From positions 154,501,592-154,565,591 of the forward strand of contig NC_134832.1 of NCBI RefSeq assembly GCF_004210375.1: a DNA stretch of 64,000 nucleotides, written 5' to 3'. Shown one piece after another: positions 36,733 to 50,000 of the stretch. The notes under the pieces were generated by a model that worked only from the letters and a program-made list of their open reading frames with translations, was not told the DNA's origin and did not search any database. Each line of letters opens with the position of its first letter. Positions within the stretch are counted from its first letter, which is position 1. The position numbers and the translations under genes were made by a program. Source of the DNA: Tachypleus tridentatus (Eukaryota; Arthropoda; Merostomata; Xiphosura; Limulidae).

Positions 36733-36932
36733 ATGCTAGCTACCCCTAATTTAACAGTGTAAAACTAGAGAGACAAAAGCTAGTCATCACTGACAACTCA
36801 TAAGTTACTCTTTTAACAACGAATAGTGGGATTTACTCTCACATTATAACGCTCTAGGGGTTGAAAGGAGATTCGAATCCGCGATGTCAGATTACGAGTC
36901 GAGCGCTCTAACCACCTGTCCATGCCAGACCC
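36733..36932 (-). mobile_element. SINE family A copy 8, old
   Basis: The minus-strand copy contains GAATAGTGGGATTTACTCTC, ACATTATAACGCTC and GATTCGAATC (reverse B box), and ends in CATGCCAGACCC. Several internal deletions make it shorter than the full-length copies. Confidence 0.87.
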
Positions 36933-37619
36933 GACCAGCGTAGAAAAAGTACATGGTTCACAACATGGCCGCTTTCAGTTTCATTAAACAGACTTATCTC
37001 ATGTCAGTAGATAATACTAGAAGTTTATTTAAACAGACCTAGATTAAACGTTCTTCATTCTGGAGAGAATCACAGAGAAATAAACCAGTTCAAAGAGTTA
37101 AAAGTAGAGAAGATGATAAACTAAGATATATTAACAGAAAATAGAGATTGATAAACATATAGCGAATTTAACAAACCTATATTAGAATGCTGTAAAGCCC
37201 AAGTCGTTCAGTATTAAGAGTATATATGAGATAAAAATATGGACGCGATGAAAGAAAAGACAATAAACCATTTATAAGAAGGAGGAGTTTAAAAATTTCA
37301 AGAAACAAATGATGCAAGAAAAAACCGGGAAGCGAGTAAAGATAGAAGTGTGAGAACAAATAGCAGTACGTATAAATGTATACGTGTTTCTCAAGCATCA
37401 CATGTCACTTAGCTTTTTGTAATGAAAATAACGTTATCATATCTACGTTGGAAGCTCTCCACTGGAAATGTTGCAAACGTGTTCTCTACTTTATCTTGAG
37501 ATTAAAAACTGTAAGGTCTTCCTGCGACACTTCGTATCCACGACTTCTTTATCTAACAACATAGGAACAACGAAAACTAATATAATAAAAAAATTCTCTC
37601 ATTGGTGAATATTATTGAA
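36933..37619. other. Unassigned spacer
   Basis: No feature is recognised before the 16-kb array. Confidence 0.4.
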
Positions 37620-40600
37620 TTGAATGGATCTAGTAACACATCATTATAAATGTCTTTCTAATGTCCTGTACTGAACTGGGTGATTTTAACCTTATTATAA
37701 ATATCTTTGTTATGTCCTGTACTGCACTGGGTGATTCTAACAACTTTATTATTATTATAAATGTCCAGAAGGTGTCCTATGCTTGACTGGGAAGATCTGA
37801 AAATATTATTATAAATGTCTTTGTTATGTCCTGTACTGCGCTGCGTGATTCTAACCTTATTATAAATGTCTTTGTTATGTCCTGTACTGCACTGGGTGAT
37901 TCTAACAACTTTATTATTATAAATGTCAAGAAGGTGACCTATGCTTGACTGGGAAGATCTGAAAACATGATTATAAATGTCCTAATTGTGTTTTGTGCTG
38001 AAGTGGCTTGATCTAACAACATAATTATAAATATTCTCGTTGTATTATTTCTGGTGTGGATGGATCTAACAACATAATTATAAATGTCATAGTTGTGTTT
38101 TAAGTTAATAATGGTAAATCTAACAAAATTATTATAAATATCCTGGTTGTGTTTTGTACTGATATGGGTGAATCTAACAACATTTTTACAAATGTTTTGG
38201 GGGTGTATTGTGTTGATATGGGTAATGTAACAAAACTATTACAATGACCTGGTGATGTTTTGTGTTGATAAGGGTGGTTTTAACAACACTATTATAAATG
38301 TCCTGATTGTGCTTTGTGTTGATACGGGTGTATCAAACAACACTATTAAAAATTTCCTATGTGTTCATACGAGTGGCTTCAACAACACTATTATAAACTT
38401 CCTTTGTGATGATATGGGTGGATCAAACAACATAACAACAAATATTCTCGTTGTGTATTTCTCTCATGTGGGTGAATCTAACAATATTATTATAAGTGTC
38501 CTGGTGTTGTTTTGTGTTAATGTAAGTGGATTAAACAAAATTGTAACAAATATTCTCGTTGTCTTTTTCTCTCATGTGGGTGAATCTAATTATATTATTA
38601 TAAGTGTCCTGGTGTTGTTTTGTGTTGATATATGTGGATCAAGAACATTATAACAAATATTCTCGTTGTGTTTTTCTCTGATATAGTTGAATCTAACAAC
38701 ACTATTATAAATTTCTTTTGTGTTGATATGGGTGCATCAAACATCATAAAAAAAACATTGTGTTTTTTTTTCATATGAGTGAATCTAAGAATATTATTAT
38801 AAATGGCATGGTGGTATTATGTGTTGATATGAGTGGCTCAACAATACTATTATAAATTTCCTTCGTGATGATATGGGTGGATCAAAACAAGTTGTAACTA
38901 ATGTTCTCGTTGTGTTTTTCTCTGATATAAGTGAATCTAACAATATAATAATAAGTTTACTGGTGTTGTTTTGTGTTGATAAGGGAATATCAAACAATAT
39001 AATAACAAATATTCTCGTTGAGTTTTTCTTTGAAATAGGTGAATCTAACAATCTTAATATCAATGATTTGGTGTGTTTTTGTGTTAATATGGGTGGATCA
39101 AACAACATTGTAAGAAATATTGTTGTTGTATTATTCTCTGATATTCTTGAATCAAACAATATAGTTATACGTGTCCACGTGGTGTTTTATGTTGTTATGG
39201 GTGGATCAAACAACATTATAAGAAATATTGTCGTTGTGTTTTTCTCTGATATGGTTGAATCTAACAATATAATTATTATAATCTGGAGGTGTTTTGTATT
39301 TATATATACGTGGCTCTAACAACATTATAACAAATATTCTTGTTGTGTGTTTTTCTCATATGGGTGAATTTGACAATGTTATTATAACCTGGTAGTGTTT
39401 TGTGTTTATATGGATGGCTTAAAAACATCATAAAAAATATTCTCGTTGAGTTTTACTATCAAATTGGTGAATATAACAATATTATTATAAGTGTCCAGGT
39501 GGTGTTTTGTGTTGATATTGTGGATCAAACAACATTATAAGAAATATTGTTGTTGTGTTTTACTCTGATATGGGTCAATCTAACAATATTATTATAAGTG
39601 TCCAGGTGGTATTTTGTGTTGATATTGGTGTATCAAACAACATTATAAGAAATATTGTCGTTGTGTTTTTCCCTGACATGTGTGAATTTAACAATATTAT
39701 TATAAAAGTCATGCTGGTGTTTTGTGTGATGTGAGTGGATAAAACATCATTATAACAAATATTCTCGTGTTTTTCTCTCATATGGGTGAGTCAAACAATA
39801 TAATTATAAGTGTCCTGGTGATGTTTTCTGTTGATATTGGTGGATCAAAGAACATTATAAGAAATATTCTCGTTTTTTATCTCTTATATGGGTTAATCTG
39901 AGAATATTATTATAATCTTGTAGTGTTTTGTGTTGATATTCGTCGCTCTATCACCATTATAACAAATACTCTTGTTGTGTTTTTCTCAGATATAGGTGAA
40001 TCTAGCAATATTATTATAACCTGGTGGTGTTTTGTGTTGATATGGATGGCTCTAAGAACATTATAACAAACATTTTCTTTGTGTTTTTCTGTGATATAGG
40101 TGAATTTAACAATATTATTATAACCTGGTTGTGTTTTGTGTTTATATGCGTGGCTCTAACAACATTATAACAAATATTCCAGTTGTGTTTTTCTCTGATG
40201 AGGTTGAATCTGACAATAAAATTATAATCTGGTGGTGTTTTGTGTTGATATGAGTGGCTCTAAGAACACTATTATAAATTTTTTTTGTGTTGGTATGGAT
40301 GGATCAAATAACATTATAATAAACATTCTCGATTTGTTATATTCTGATATGGGTCAATCTAACAATATTATTATGTGTCCAGAATTATGTTTTGTGTTGA
40401 TATGGGTGGATCAAACAACATTATAACAAATATTCTCGTTCTTTTTTTCTCTCATATGAGTAAATCTAAGAATATTATTATAAATGTCCTGGTGGTGTCT
40501 TGTGTTGATATGAGTGGCTCAAGAATACTATTATAAATTTCCTTTGTGTTGATATGGGTGGATCATAACACATTTTAACTAATGTTCTCGTTGTGTTTTT

Positions 40601-43600
40601 CTCTTATAAGGGTGAATCGAACAATATTATTATAAATTTTTGGTGGTGTTTTGTGTTTGTATATGGGTGGATCAAGCAACATTATAACAAATATTCTCGT
40701 TGTGTTTTTGTCTGATATGAGTGAATCTATCAAAATTATTATAAATGTCCTGGTGGTGTTTTGTGTTCATATGGTTGGATCAAAAAACATTATAACAAAT
40801 ATTCTCGTTCTGTTTTTCTCTGATATGAGTAAATTTAACAATATTATTATAAATGTTTGGTTTTGTTTTTTTCTCTGTAATTGGTGGATCTAACAACATA
40901 ATTATGAATGTTCTGTTTTTTCTGGTATGGGTGAATCTGACAACTTTATTATAAATGTTTTGGTGGTGTTTTGTGTTGGAATGGATGATGTAACAAAACT
41001 ATTATAAACGGTCTGGTGATGTTTTGTGTTGATAAGGTTGGCTCTAACAACTCTATTAAAAATGTCCTGATGGTGTTTTTTGCTTATATGATTGTATCAA
41101 ACAACACCATTATAAATTTCCTTTGTGTTGATATTCGTGGATCAAACAACATTATAACAAATATTTTCGTTGTGTTTTTTTCTGATATGGGTGAATCTAA
41201 ATATATTATTATATATGTTCTGGTGGTGTTTTGTGTTAATAAGGGTTGATTAAACAACATTATAATAAATATTCTCGTCGTGTTTTCCTCTGATATGGAT
41301 GAATCTAACAATATTATTATAACCTAACGGTGTTTGGTGTTGATATCGGTGGCTCTAACAACATTATAACAAATATTCTCGTTGTGTTTTTCTCTGATGA
41401 GAGTGAATCTAACAATATTATTATAAATTTCCTATTAGTGATTTGTGTTTATATGTGTAAATCTAACAACACTATTATAAATTTCCTTTGTGTTGATATG
41501 CGTGCATTAAACATCATAAAGAAACATTGTGTTTATTTTCATATGAGTCAATCTAAAAGTATTATTAAAAATGTCCTGGTGGTGTTTTGTGTTGATATGG
41601 GTGGATCAAAGAACATTATAATAAATATTGTTGTTCTGTTCTTCTCTGATATGGGTGAATCTTACAATATTATTATAAATGTCCTGCTGGTGTTTTGTGT
41701 TGATATGGTTGGATCAAACAACATTATAACAAATATTCTCGTTCTGCTTTTCTCTGACATGAATAAATCTAACAATATTATTATAAATGTTCTGGTGGTG
41801 TCTTGTGTTGATATGAATGGCTCAACAATACTATTATAAATTTCTTTTGTGTTGATATGGGTGGATCAAAACACATTGTAACTATGGTTCTCGCTGTGTT
41901 TTTCTCTGATAAGGGTGAATCTAACAATATAATAATAAGTTTACTGGTGTTGTTTTGTGTTAATAAGGGAATATCAAACAATATAATAATAAGTTTACTG
42001 GTGTTGTTTTGTGTTAATAAGGGAATATCAAACAATATAATAATAAGTTTACTGGTGTTGTTTTGTGTTAATAAGGGAATATCAAACAATATAATAACAA
42101 ATATTCTCGTTGAGTTTTTCTTTGAAAGAGGTGAATCTAACAATATTAATATAAATGATTAGGTGTGTTTTCGTGTTGATATGGGTGGATCAAGCAACAT
42201 TATAACAAATATTCTCTTTGTGTTTTTGTCTGATATGGGTGAATTTAACAATATTATTACAAATGTGTTGGTGGTGTGTTGTGTTGGTATTGTGGATCAA
42301 ACAACATTATAACAAATATTCTTGTTATGTTTTTCTCTGATATGGGTCAAGCTAACAATATTATAATAAGTGTCCAGGTGGTGTTTTGTGTTGATATTGG
42401 TGTATCAAACAACATTATAAGAAATATTCTCGTGTTTTTCTCTCATGTGGTTGAATCTAACAATATATTATAAGTGTCCTGGTGATGTTTTCTGTTGATA
42501 TTGGTGGATCAAAGAACATTATAACAAATATTCTGGTTGTGTTTTCTCTGATATGGGTGAATCAATATTATTATAAATGTTTTGGTGGTGTTTTGTGTTG
42601 ATATGAGTGGCTCTAACAATACTATTATAAATTTCCTTTGTGTTGATATGGGTGGATCAAAACACATTGTAACAAATATTGTCGTTGTGTTTTTGTCTGA
42701 TATGGGTGAATATATCAATATTATTATAAATGTCCTTGTGGTGTTTTGTGCTGATATGGGTGGATCAAACAACATTATAACAAATATTCTCGTTGTGTTT
42801 TTCTCTGATATGAGTGAATCACACAATATTATTATAAATGTCTTGGTGGTGTTTTGATTTTATATGAGTGGCTTTAACAATACTACAACAAATATTCTCG
42901 AGGTGTTTCTCTCTGATATGGGTGAGTCAAACAGTATTATTATAAATGTCCTGCTGGTGTTTTGTGTTGATATGGGTGGTACAAACAACATTATAACAAA
43001 GATTCTCGTTGTGTTTTTCTCTGATATGGGTGAATCACACAATATTATTATAAATGTTAAGGTGGTGTTTTGTGTTGATATGAGTGGCTCAAAGAATACT
43101 ATAACAAATATTCTCGAGGTCTTTCTCTCTGATATGGGTGAGTCAAACATTATTATTATAAATGTCCTAATGGTGTTTTTTCTGGTGTGGGTGAATCTAA
43201 CAACATTATTATAAATGCTTGGTTTTGTTTTTTTCTCTTTATCTGGTGGATCTAACAACATAATTATGAATGTTCTTTTTCTGTTTTTTCTCCTGTGGGT
43301 GAATCTGAAAACTTAATTATAAATGTGTTGGTGGTGTTTTGTGTTGGTATGGGTGATGTAACAAAACTATTATAAACGTTTTGGTGATGTTTTGTGTTGA
43401 TATTCTGGATCAAACAACATTATAACAAATATTCTTGTTGTGTTTTACTCTGATATGGGTCAATCTAACAATATTATTATAAGTGTCCAGGTGGTGTTTT
43501 GTGTTGATATTGGTGTATCAAACAACATTATAAGAAATATTCTCGTTTTTTCTCTCATATGGGTGAATCTAACAATATATTATAAGTGTCTTGGTGATGT

Positions 43601-43771
43601 TTTCTGTTGATATTGGTGGATCAAAGAACATTATAACAAATATTCTCGTTGTGTTTTCTCTGATATGGGTGAATCACACAATATTATTATAAATGTTTTG
43701 GTGGTTCTTTGTGTTCATATGAGTTGTTCTAACAATACTATTATAAATTTCCTTTGTGTTGATATGGTTGG

Positions 43772-46180
43772 ATCATAACACATTGTAACAAATATTCTCG
43801 TTGTGTTTTTGTCTGATATGGGTGAATGTATCAATATTATTATGAATGTCCTTGTGGTGTTTTTGTCTGATATGGGTGAATATATCAGTATTATTACAAA
43901 TGTTCTTGTGGTGTTTTATGTTGATATGAGTGGCTCTAACAATATTATAACAAATATTCTCGAGGTGTTTCTCTCTGATATGGGTGAGTCAATCAGTATT
44001 ATTATAAATGTCCTGCTGGTGTTTTCTGTTGATATGGGTTGTTCAAACAACATTGTAACAAAGATTCTCGTTGTGTTTTTCTCTGATATGGGTGAATCAC
44101 ACAATATTATTATAAATGTGCAGGGGGTGTTTTGTGTTGATAAACGGGGATCAAAAAACATAATAACAAATATTCTCATTAAGTTTTTCTCTGAAATAGG
44201 TGAATCTAACAACATTAATATAAATGATTTGGTGGTGTTTTGTGTTGATAATGGTGGCTCTAACAACATTATAACAAATATTCTCGTTGTGTTTTTCTCT
44301 GATGTGGATGAATCTAATAATATTATTATTTATTTTCTATTAGTGTTTTGTGTTGATATGGGTGCATCAAACGTCATTATAAACGTTGTGTTTTTCTTTG
44401 ATATGAATAAATCTAAAATATTATGATAAATGTCCCGGTTGTATTTTCTGTTGATAGGGTGGATCAAATAACATTCTAACAAATATTCTTGTTTGCTTTT
44501 CTCTGATATGGGTGAGTCAAACAATATTATTTTAAGTATTCAGGAGGTGCTTTGTGTTCATATGAGTGGCTCTAACAATACTATTATAAATTTCCTTTGT
44601 GTTGATATGGTTGGATCATAACACATTGTAACAAATATTCTCGTTGTGTTTTTGTCTGATATGGGTGAATGTATCAATATTATTATGAATGTCCTTGTGG
44701 TGTTTTTGTCTGATATGGGTGAATATATCAGTATTATTACAAATGTTCTTGTGGTGTTTTATGTTGATATGAGTGGCTCTAACAATATTATAACAAATAT
44801 TCTCGAGGTGTTTCTCTCTGATATGGGTGAGTCAATCAGTATTATTATAAATGTCCTGCTGGTGTTTTCTGTTGATATGGGTTGTTCAAACAACATTGTA
44901 ACAAAGATTCTCGTTGTGTTTTTCTCTGATATGGGTGAATCACACAATATTATTATAAATGTGCAGGGGGTGTTTTGTGTTGATAAACGGGGATCAAAAA
45001 ACATAATAACAAATATTCTCATTAAGTTTTTCTCTGAAATAGGTGAATCTAACAACATTAATATAAATGATTTGGTGGTGTTTTGTGTTGATAATGGTGG
45101 CTCTAACAACATTATAACAAATATTCTCGTTGTGTTTTTCTCTGATGTGGATGAATCTAATAATATTATTATTTATTTTCTATTAGTGTTTTGTGTTGAT
45201 ATAGGTGCATCAAACGTCATTATAAACGTTGTGTTTTTCTTTGATATGAATAAATCTAAAAATATTATGATAAATGTCCCGGTTGTATTTTCTGTTGATA
45301 GGGGTGGATCAAATAACATTCTAACAAATATTCTTGTTTGCTTTTCTCTGATATGGGTGAGTCAAACAATATTATTTTAAGTATTCAGGAGGTGCTTTGT
45401 GTTCATATGAGTGGCTCTAACAATACTATTATAAATTTCCTTTGTGTTGATATGGTTGGATCATAACACATTGTAACAAATATTCTCGTTGTGTTTTTGT
45501 CTGATATGGGTGAATGTATCAATATTATTATGAATGTCTTTGTGGTGTTTTTGTCTGATATGGGTGAATATATCAGTATTATTACAAATGTTCTTGTGGT
45601 GTTTTATGTTGATATGAGTGGCTCTAACAATATTATAACAAATATTCTCGAGGTGTTTCTCTCTGATATGGGTGAGTCAATCAGTATTAATATAAATGTC
45701 CTGCTGGTGTTTTCTGTTGATATGGGTTGTTCAAACAACATTGTAACAAAGATTCTCGTTGTGTTTTTCTCTGATATGGGTGAATCACATAATATTATTA
45801 TAAATGTGCAGGGGGTGTTTTGTGTTGATAAACGGGGATCAAAAAACATAATAACAAATATTCTCATTAAGTTTTTCTCTGAAATAGGTGAATCTAACAA
45901 CATTAATATAAATGATTTGGTGGTGTTTTGTGTTGATAATGGTGGCTCTAACAACATTATAACAAATATTCTCGTTGTGTTTTTCTCTGATGTGGGTGAA
46001 TCTAATAATATTATTATTTATTTTCTATTAGTGTTTTGTGTTGATATGGGTGCATCAAACGTCATTATAAACGTTGTGTTTTCTTTGATATGAGTAAATC
46101 TAAACATATTATGATAAATGTCCTGTTGTATTTTCTGTTGATAAGGGTGGATCAAATAACATTCTAACAAATATTCTCGT
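43772..46180. repeat. Higher-order repeat, ~844-bp block in three copies
   Basis: Landmarks such as GTATCAATATTATTATGAATG and GATAAACGGGGATCAAAAAA recur at intervals of 843 and 845 bp (open frames starting at 43803, 44646 and 45491). The copies are almost identical over eight or more dimers, far more alike than adjacent dimers, so they are recent block duplications inside an older array. Confidence 0.93.
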
Positions 46181-47099
46181 TTGCTTTTCTCTGATATCCG
46201 TTAGTCAAACAATATTATTACAAGTATCCAGGTGGTGTTTTTTGTTGATATGTGTCGATCAAACAACTATATAACAAATATTCGCGTTGACTTTTTCTCT
46301 GTCCTGGGTGAATCAAAGAAAATTATTATAAATGTTCTGGTGGTGCTTTGTGTTCATATGAGTGGCTCTAACAATACTATTATAAATTTCTTTTGTATTG
46401 ATATATGTGGATCAAACAACATTATAAGAAATATTCTCGTTCTGTTTTTCTCTGATATGAGTAAATCTAACAATACTATTATAAATGTTTTCTTTGTGTC
46501 TTGAGTTGATAAGAGTGGCTCAACAATACTATTATAAATTTCCTTTGTGTTGATATGGGTGGATCTAACAACATTATAAAAATATTCTCGTTGAGTTTTA
46601 CTCTGATATGTGTGAATCTAACAATATTATTATAAATTTTTGGTGGTGTTTTGTGTTTGTATATGGGTGGATCAAACAACATTATAACAAAGATTCTCGT
46701 TTTGTTTTTCTCTGATATGTGTGAATCTAATTATGTTATTATATCCTGGTGGTGTTTTGTGTTTATATGGATGGCTTAAATAACATTATAACAAATATTC
46801 TCATTGTGTTTTATTCTGATATGGGTGTATCTAACAATATTAATATAAATGACTTTCTTCTGTTTTGTGTTGCTGTGTGTCGTTCAAACATCATTATAAC
46901 AAATATTCTCGTTGTGTTTTTCAGTGATATGGGTGAGTCTAACAATATTATTATAATTGTTCTGTTGGTTCTTTGTGTTGATATGGGTGGATTTAACAAC
47001 ATTATAACAAATATTCTCGTTGAGTTTTACCCTGAAATAGGTGAATCTAACAATATTACTATAAATTTTTTGTTGCGTTTTGTATTGATATCGGTGTAT

Positions 47100-50000
47100 C
47101 AGGCAACATTATAACAAATATTCTCGTTGTGTTTTACTCTGATATGGGTCAATCTAACAATATTATTAATAATGTCCTGGTGGTGTTTTGTATTGATATT
47201 GGTGGATCAAAAACTTTATAAGAAATATTATATATTTTTTTTTCTCTTATATGTGTTAATCTAGGAATATTATTATAACATTGTTGTGTTTGTGTTGATA
47301 TTCGTCGCTCTAACAACATTATAACAAATACTCTAGTTGTGTTCTTTTCTGATATTGGTGAATTTAACAATATTATTATAACCTGGTAGTGTTTTGTGTT
47401 TATATGAGTGGCTTTAATAACATTATAACAAATATTCTCGTTGTGTTTTTTTCTGATATAGATGTATTTAACAATATTATTAAAAATGTCTTTCTTGTGT
47501 TTTGTGTTGATATGAGTGTGTTGATAGATGTATTTAACAATATTATTATAAATGTCTTTCTTGTGTTTTGTGTTGATATGAGTGGCTCTAACAATACTAT
47601 TATAATTTCTTTTTGTGTTGGTATGGGTGGATCAAAAACATTATAACAAATATTCTCGTTGTGTTTTTCTTTGATATGGGTGAGACAAAAATATTATTAT
47701 AGGTGTCCAGGTGGTGTTTTGTGTTCATGTGAGTGAATCAAACAACATTATAACAAATATTCTCGTAGTTTTCTCTCATGTGGGTAAATTTAACAACATT
47801 ATTATAAGTGTCCTGGTGGTGTTTTGTGTTTATATGGGTGGCTTAAATAATATTATAAGAAATATTCTCATTGTGTTTTATTCCGATATGGGTGTATCTA
47901 ACATTATTATTATAAATGACTTTCTTGTGTTTTTTGTTGCTGTGTGTCGTTCAAACATCATTATAACAAATATTCTCGTTGTGTTTTTCAGTGATATGGG
48001 TGAGTCTAACAATATTATTATAATTGTTCTGTTGGTTCTTTGTGTTTATATGAGTGGCTTTAATAACATTATAACAAATATTCTCGTTGTGTTTTTTTTT
48101 TCTGATATAGGTGAAACACACAATATTATTATAAATTTTCTGGTGGTGTTGTGTGTTGACATGAGTGGCTCTAACAATACTATTATAAATTCTTTTTGTG
48201 TTGGTATGGGTGGATCAAAAAACATTATAACAAATATTCTCGTTGTGTTTTTCTTTGATATGGGTGAGACAAAAAATATTATTATAGGTGTCCAGGTGGT
48301 GTTTTGTGTTGATATGGTTCGATCAAACAACATTATAACAAATTTTGTTGTTGTGTTTTTTCTGATATGTGTGAATCTAACAATATTATTATAATCTGGT
48401 GGTGTTTTGTGTTTACATATTCGTGGCTCTAACAACATTGTAACAAATATTCTTGTTGTGTGTTTCTCTGATATGGGTGAATCTGACAATGTTATTACAA
48501 CCTGGTGGTTTTTCTGTTGATATGGGTGGCTTAAAACATCATAACAAATATTATCATTGTTTTTACTCTGATATAGATGCATTTAACCATATTATTATAA
48601 ATGTCTTTCTTGTGTTTTATGTTGCTATATCTGGCTCAAATATCATTATAACAAATATTCTCGTTGTGTTTTTCAGTTATATGGGTGAGTCTAACAATAT
48701 TATTATTAGTGTTCTGTTGGTGCTTTGTGTTGATATGGGTGGATCTAACAACATTATAACAAATATTCTCGTTGTTTTTTTCTCTGATATGGCTGAATCT
48801 AACAATATAATTATCAGTTTCCTGGTGTTGTTTTGTGTTGATATGGGTGGATCAAACAACATTATAACAAATATTCTCGTTGAGTTTTACTCTGAAATTG
48901 GTAAATCTAACAATATTATTATAAAATTTTTGGTGGTGTTTTGTGTTGATATCGGGGTATCAGGCAACATTATAACAAATATTCTCGTTGTGTTTTACTC
49001 TGATATGGGTCAATCTAACAATATTATTATTAATGTCCTGGTGGTGTTTTGTATTGATATTGGTGGATCAAAAACGTTATAAGAAATATTATATATTTTT
49101 TCTCTTATATGTGTTAATCTAGGAATATTATTATAACATTGTTGTGTTTGTGTTGATATTCGTCGCTCTAACAACATTATAACAAATACTCTAGTTGTGT
49201 TCTTTTCTGATATTGGTGAATTTAACAATATTATTATAACCTGGTAGTGTTTTGTGTTTATATGAGTGGCTTTAATAACATTATAACAAATATTCTCGTT
49301 GTGTTTTTTTCTGATATAGATGTATTTAACAATATTATTAAAAATGTCTTTCTTGTGTTTTGTGTTGATATGAGTGTGTTGATAGATGTATTTAACAATA
49401 TTATTATAAATGTCTTTCTTGTGTTTTGTGTTGATATGAGTGGCTCTAACAATACTATTATAATTTCTTTTTGTGTTGGTATGGGTGGATCAAAAAACAT
49501 TATAACAAATATTCTCGTTGTGTTTTTCTTTGATATGGGTGAGACAAAAAATATTATTATAGGTGTCCAGGTGGTGTTTTGTGTTCATGTGAGTGAATCA
49601 AACAACATTATAACAAATATTCTCGTAGTTTTCTCTCATGTGGGTAAATTTAACAACATTATTATAAGTGTCCTGGTGGTGTTTTGTGTTTATATGGGTG
49701 GCTTAAATAATATTATAAGAAATATTCTCATTGTGTTTTATTCCGATATGGGTGTATCTAACATTATTATTATAAATGACTTTCTTGTGTTTTTTGTTGC
49801 TGTGTGTCGTTCAAACATCATTATAACAAATATTCTCGTTGTGTTTTTCAGTGATATGGGTGAGTCTAACAATATTATTATAATTGTTCTGTTGGTTCTT
49901 TGTGTTTATATGAGTGGCTTTAATAACATTATAACAAATATTCTCGTTGTGTTTTTTTTTCTGATATAGGTGAAACACACAATATTATTATAAATTTTCT

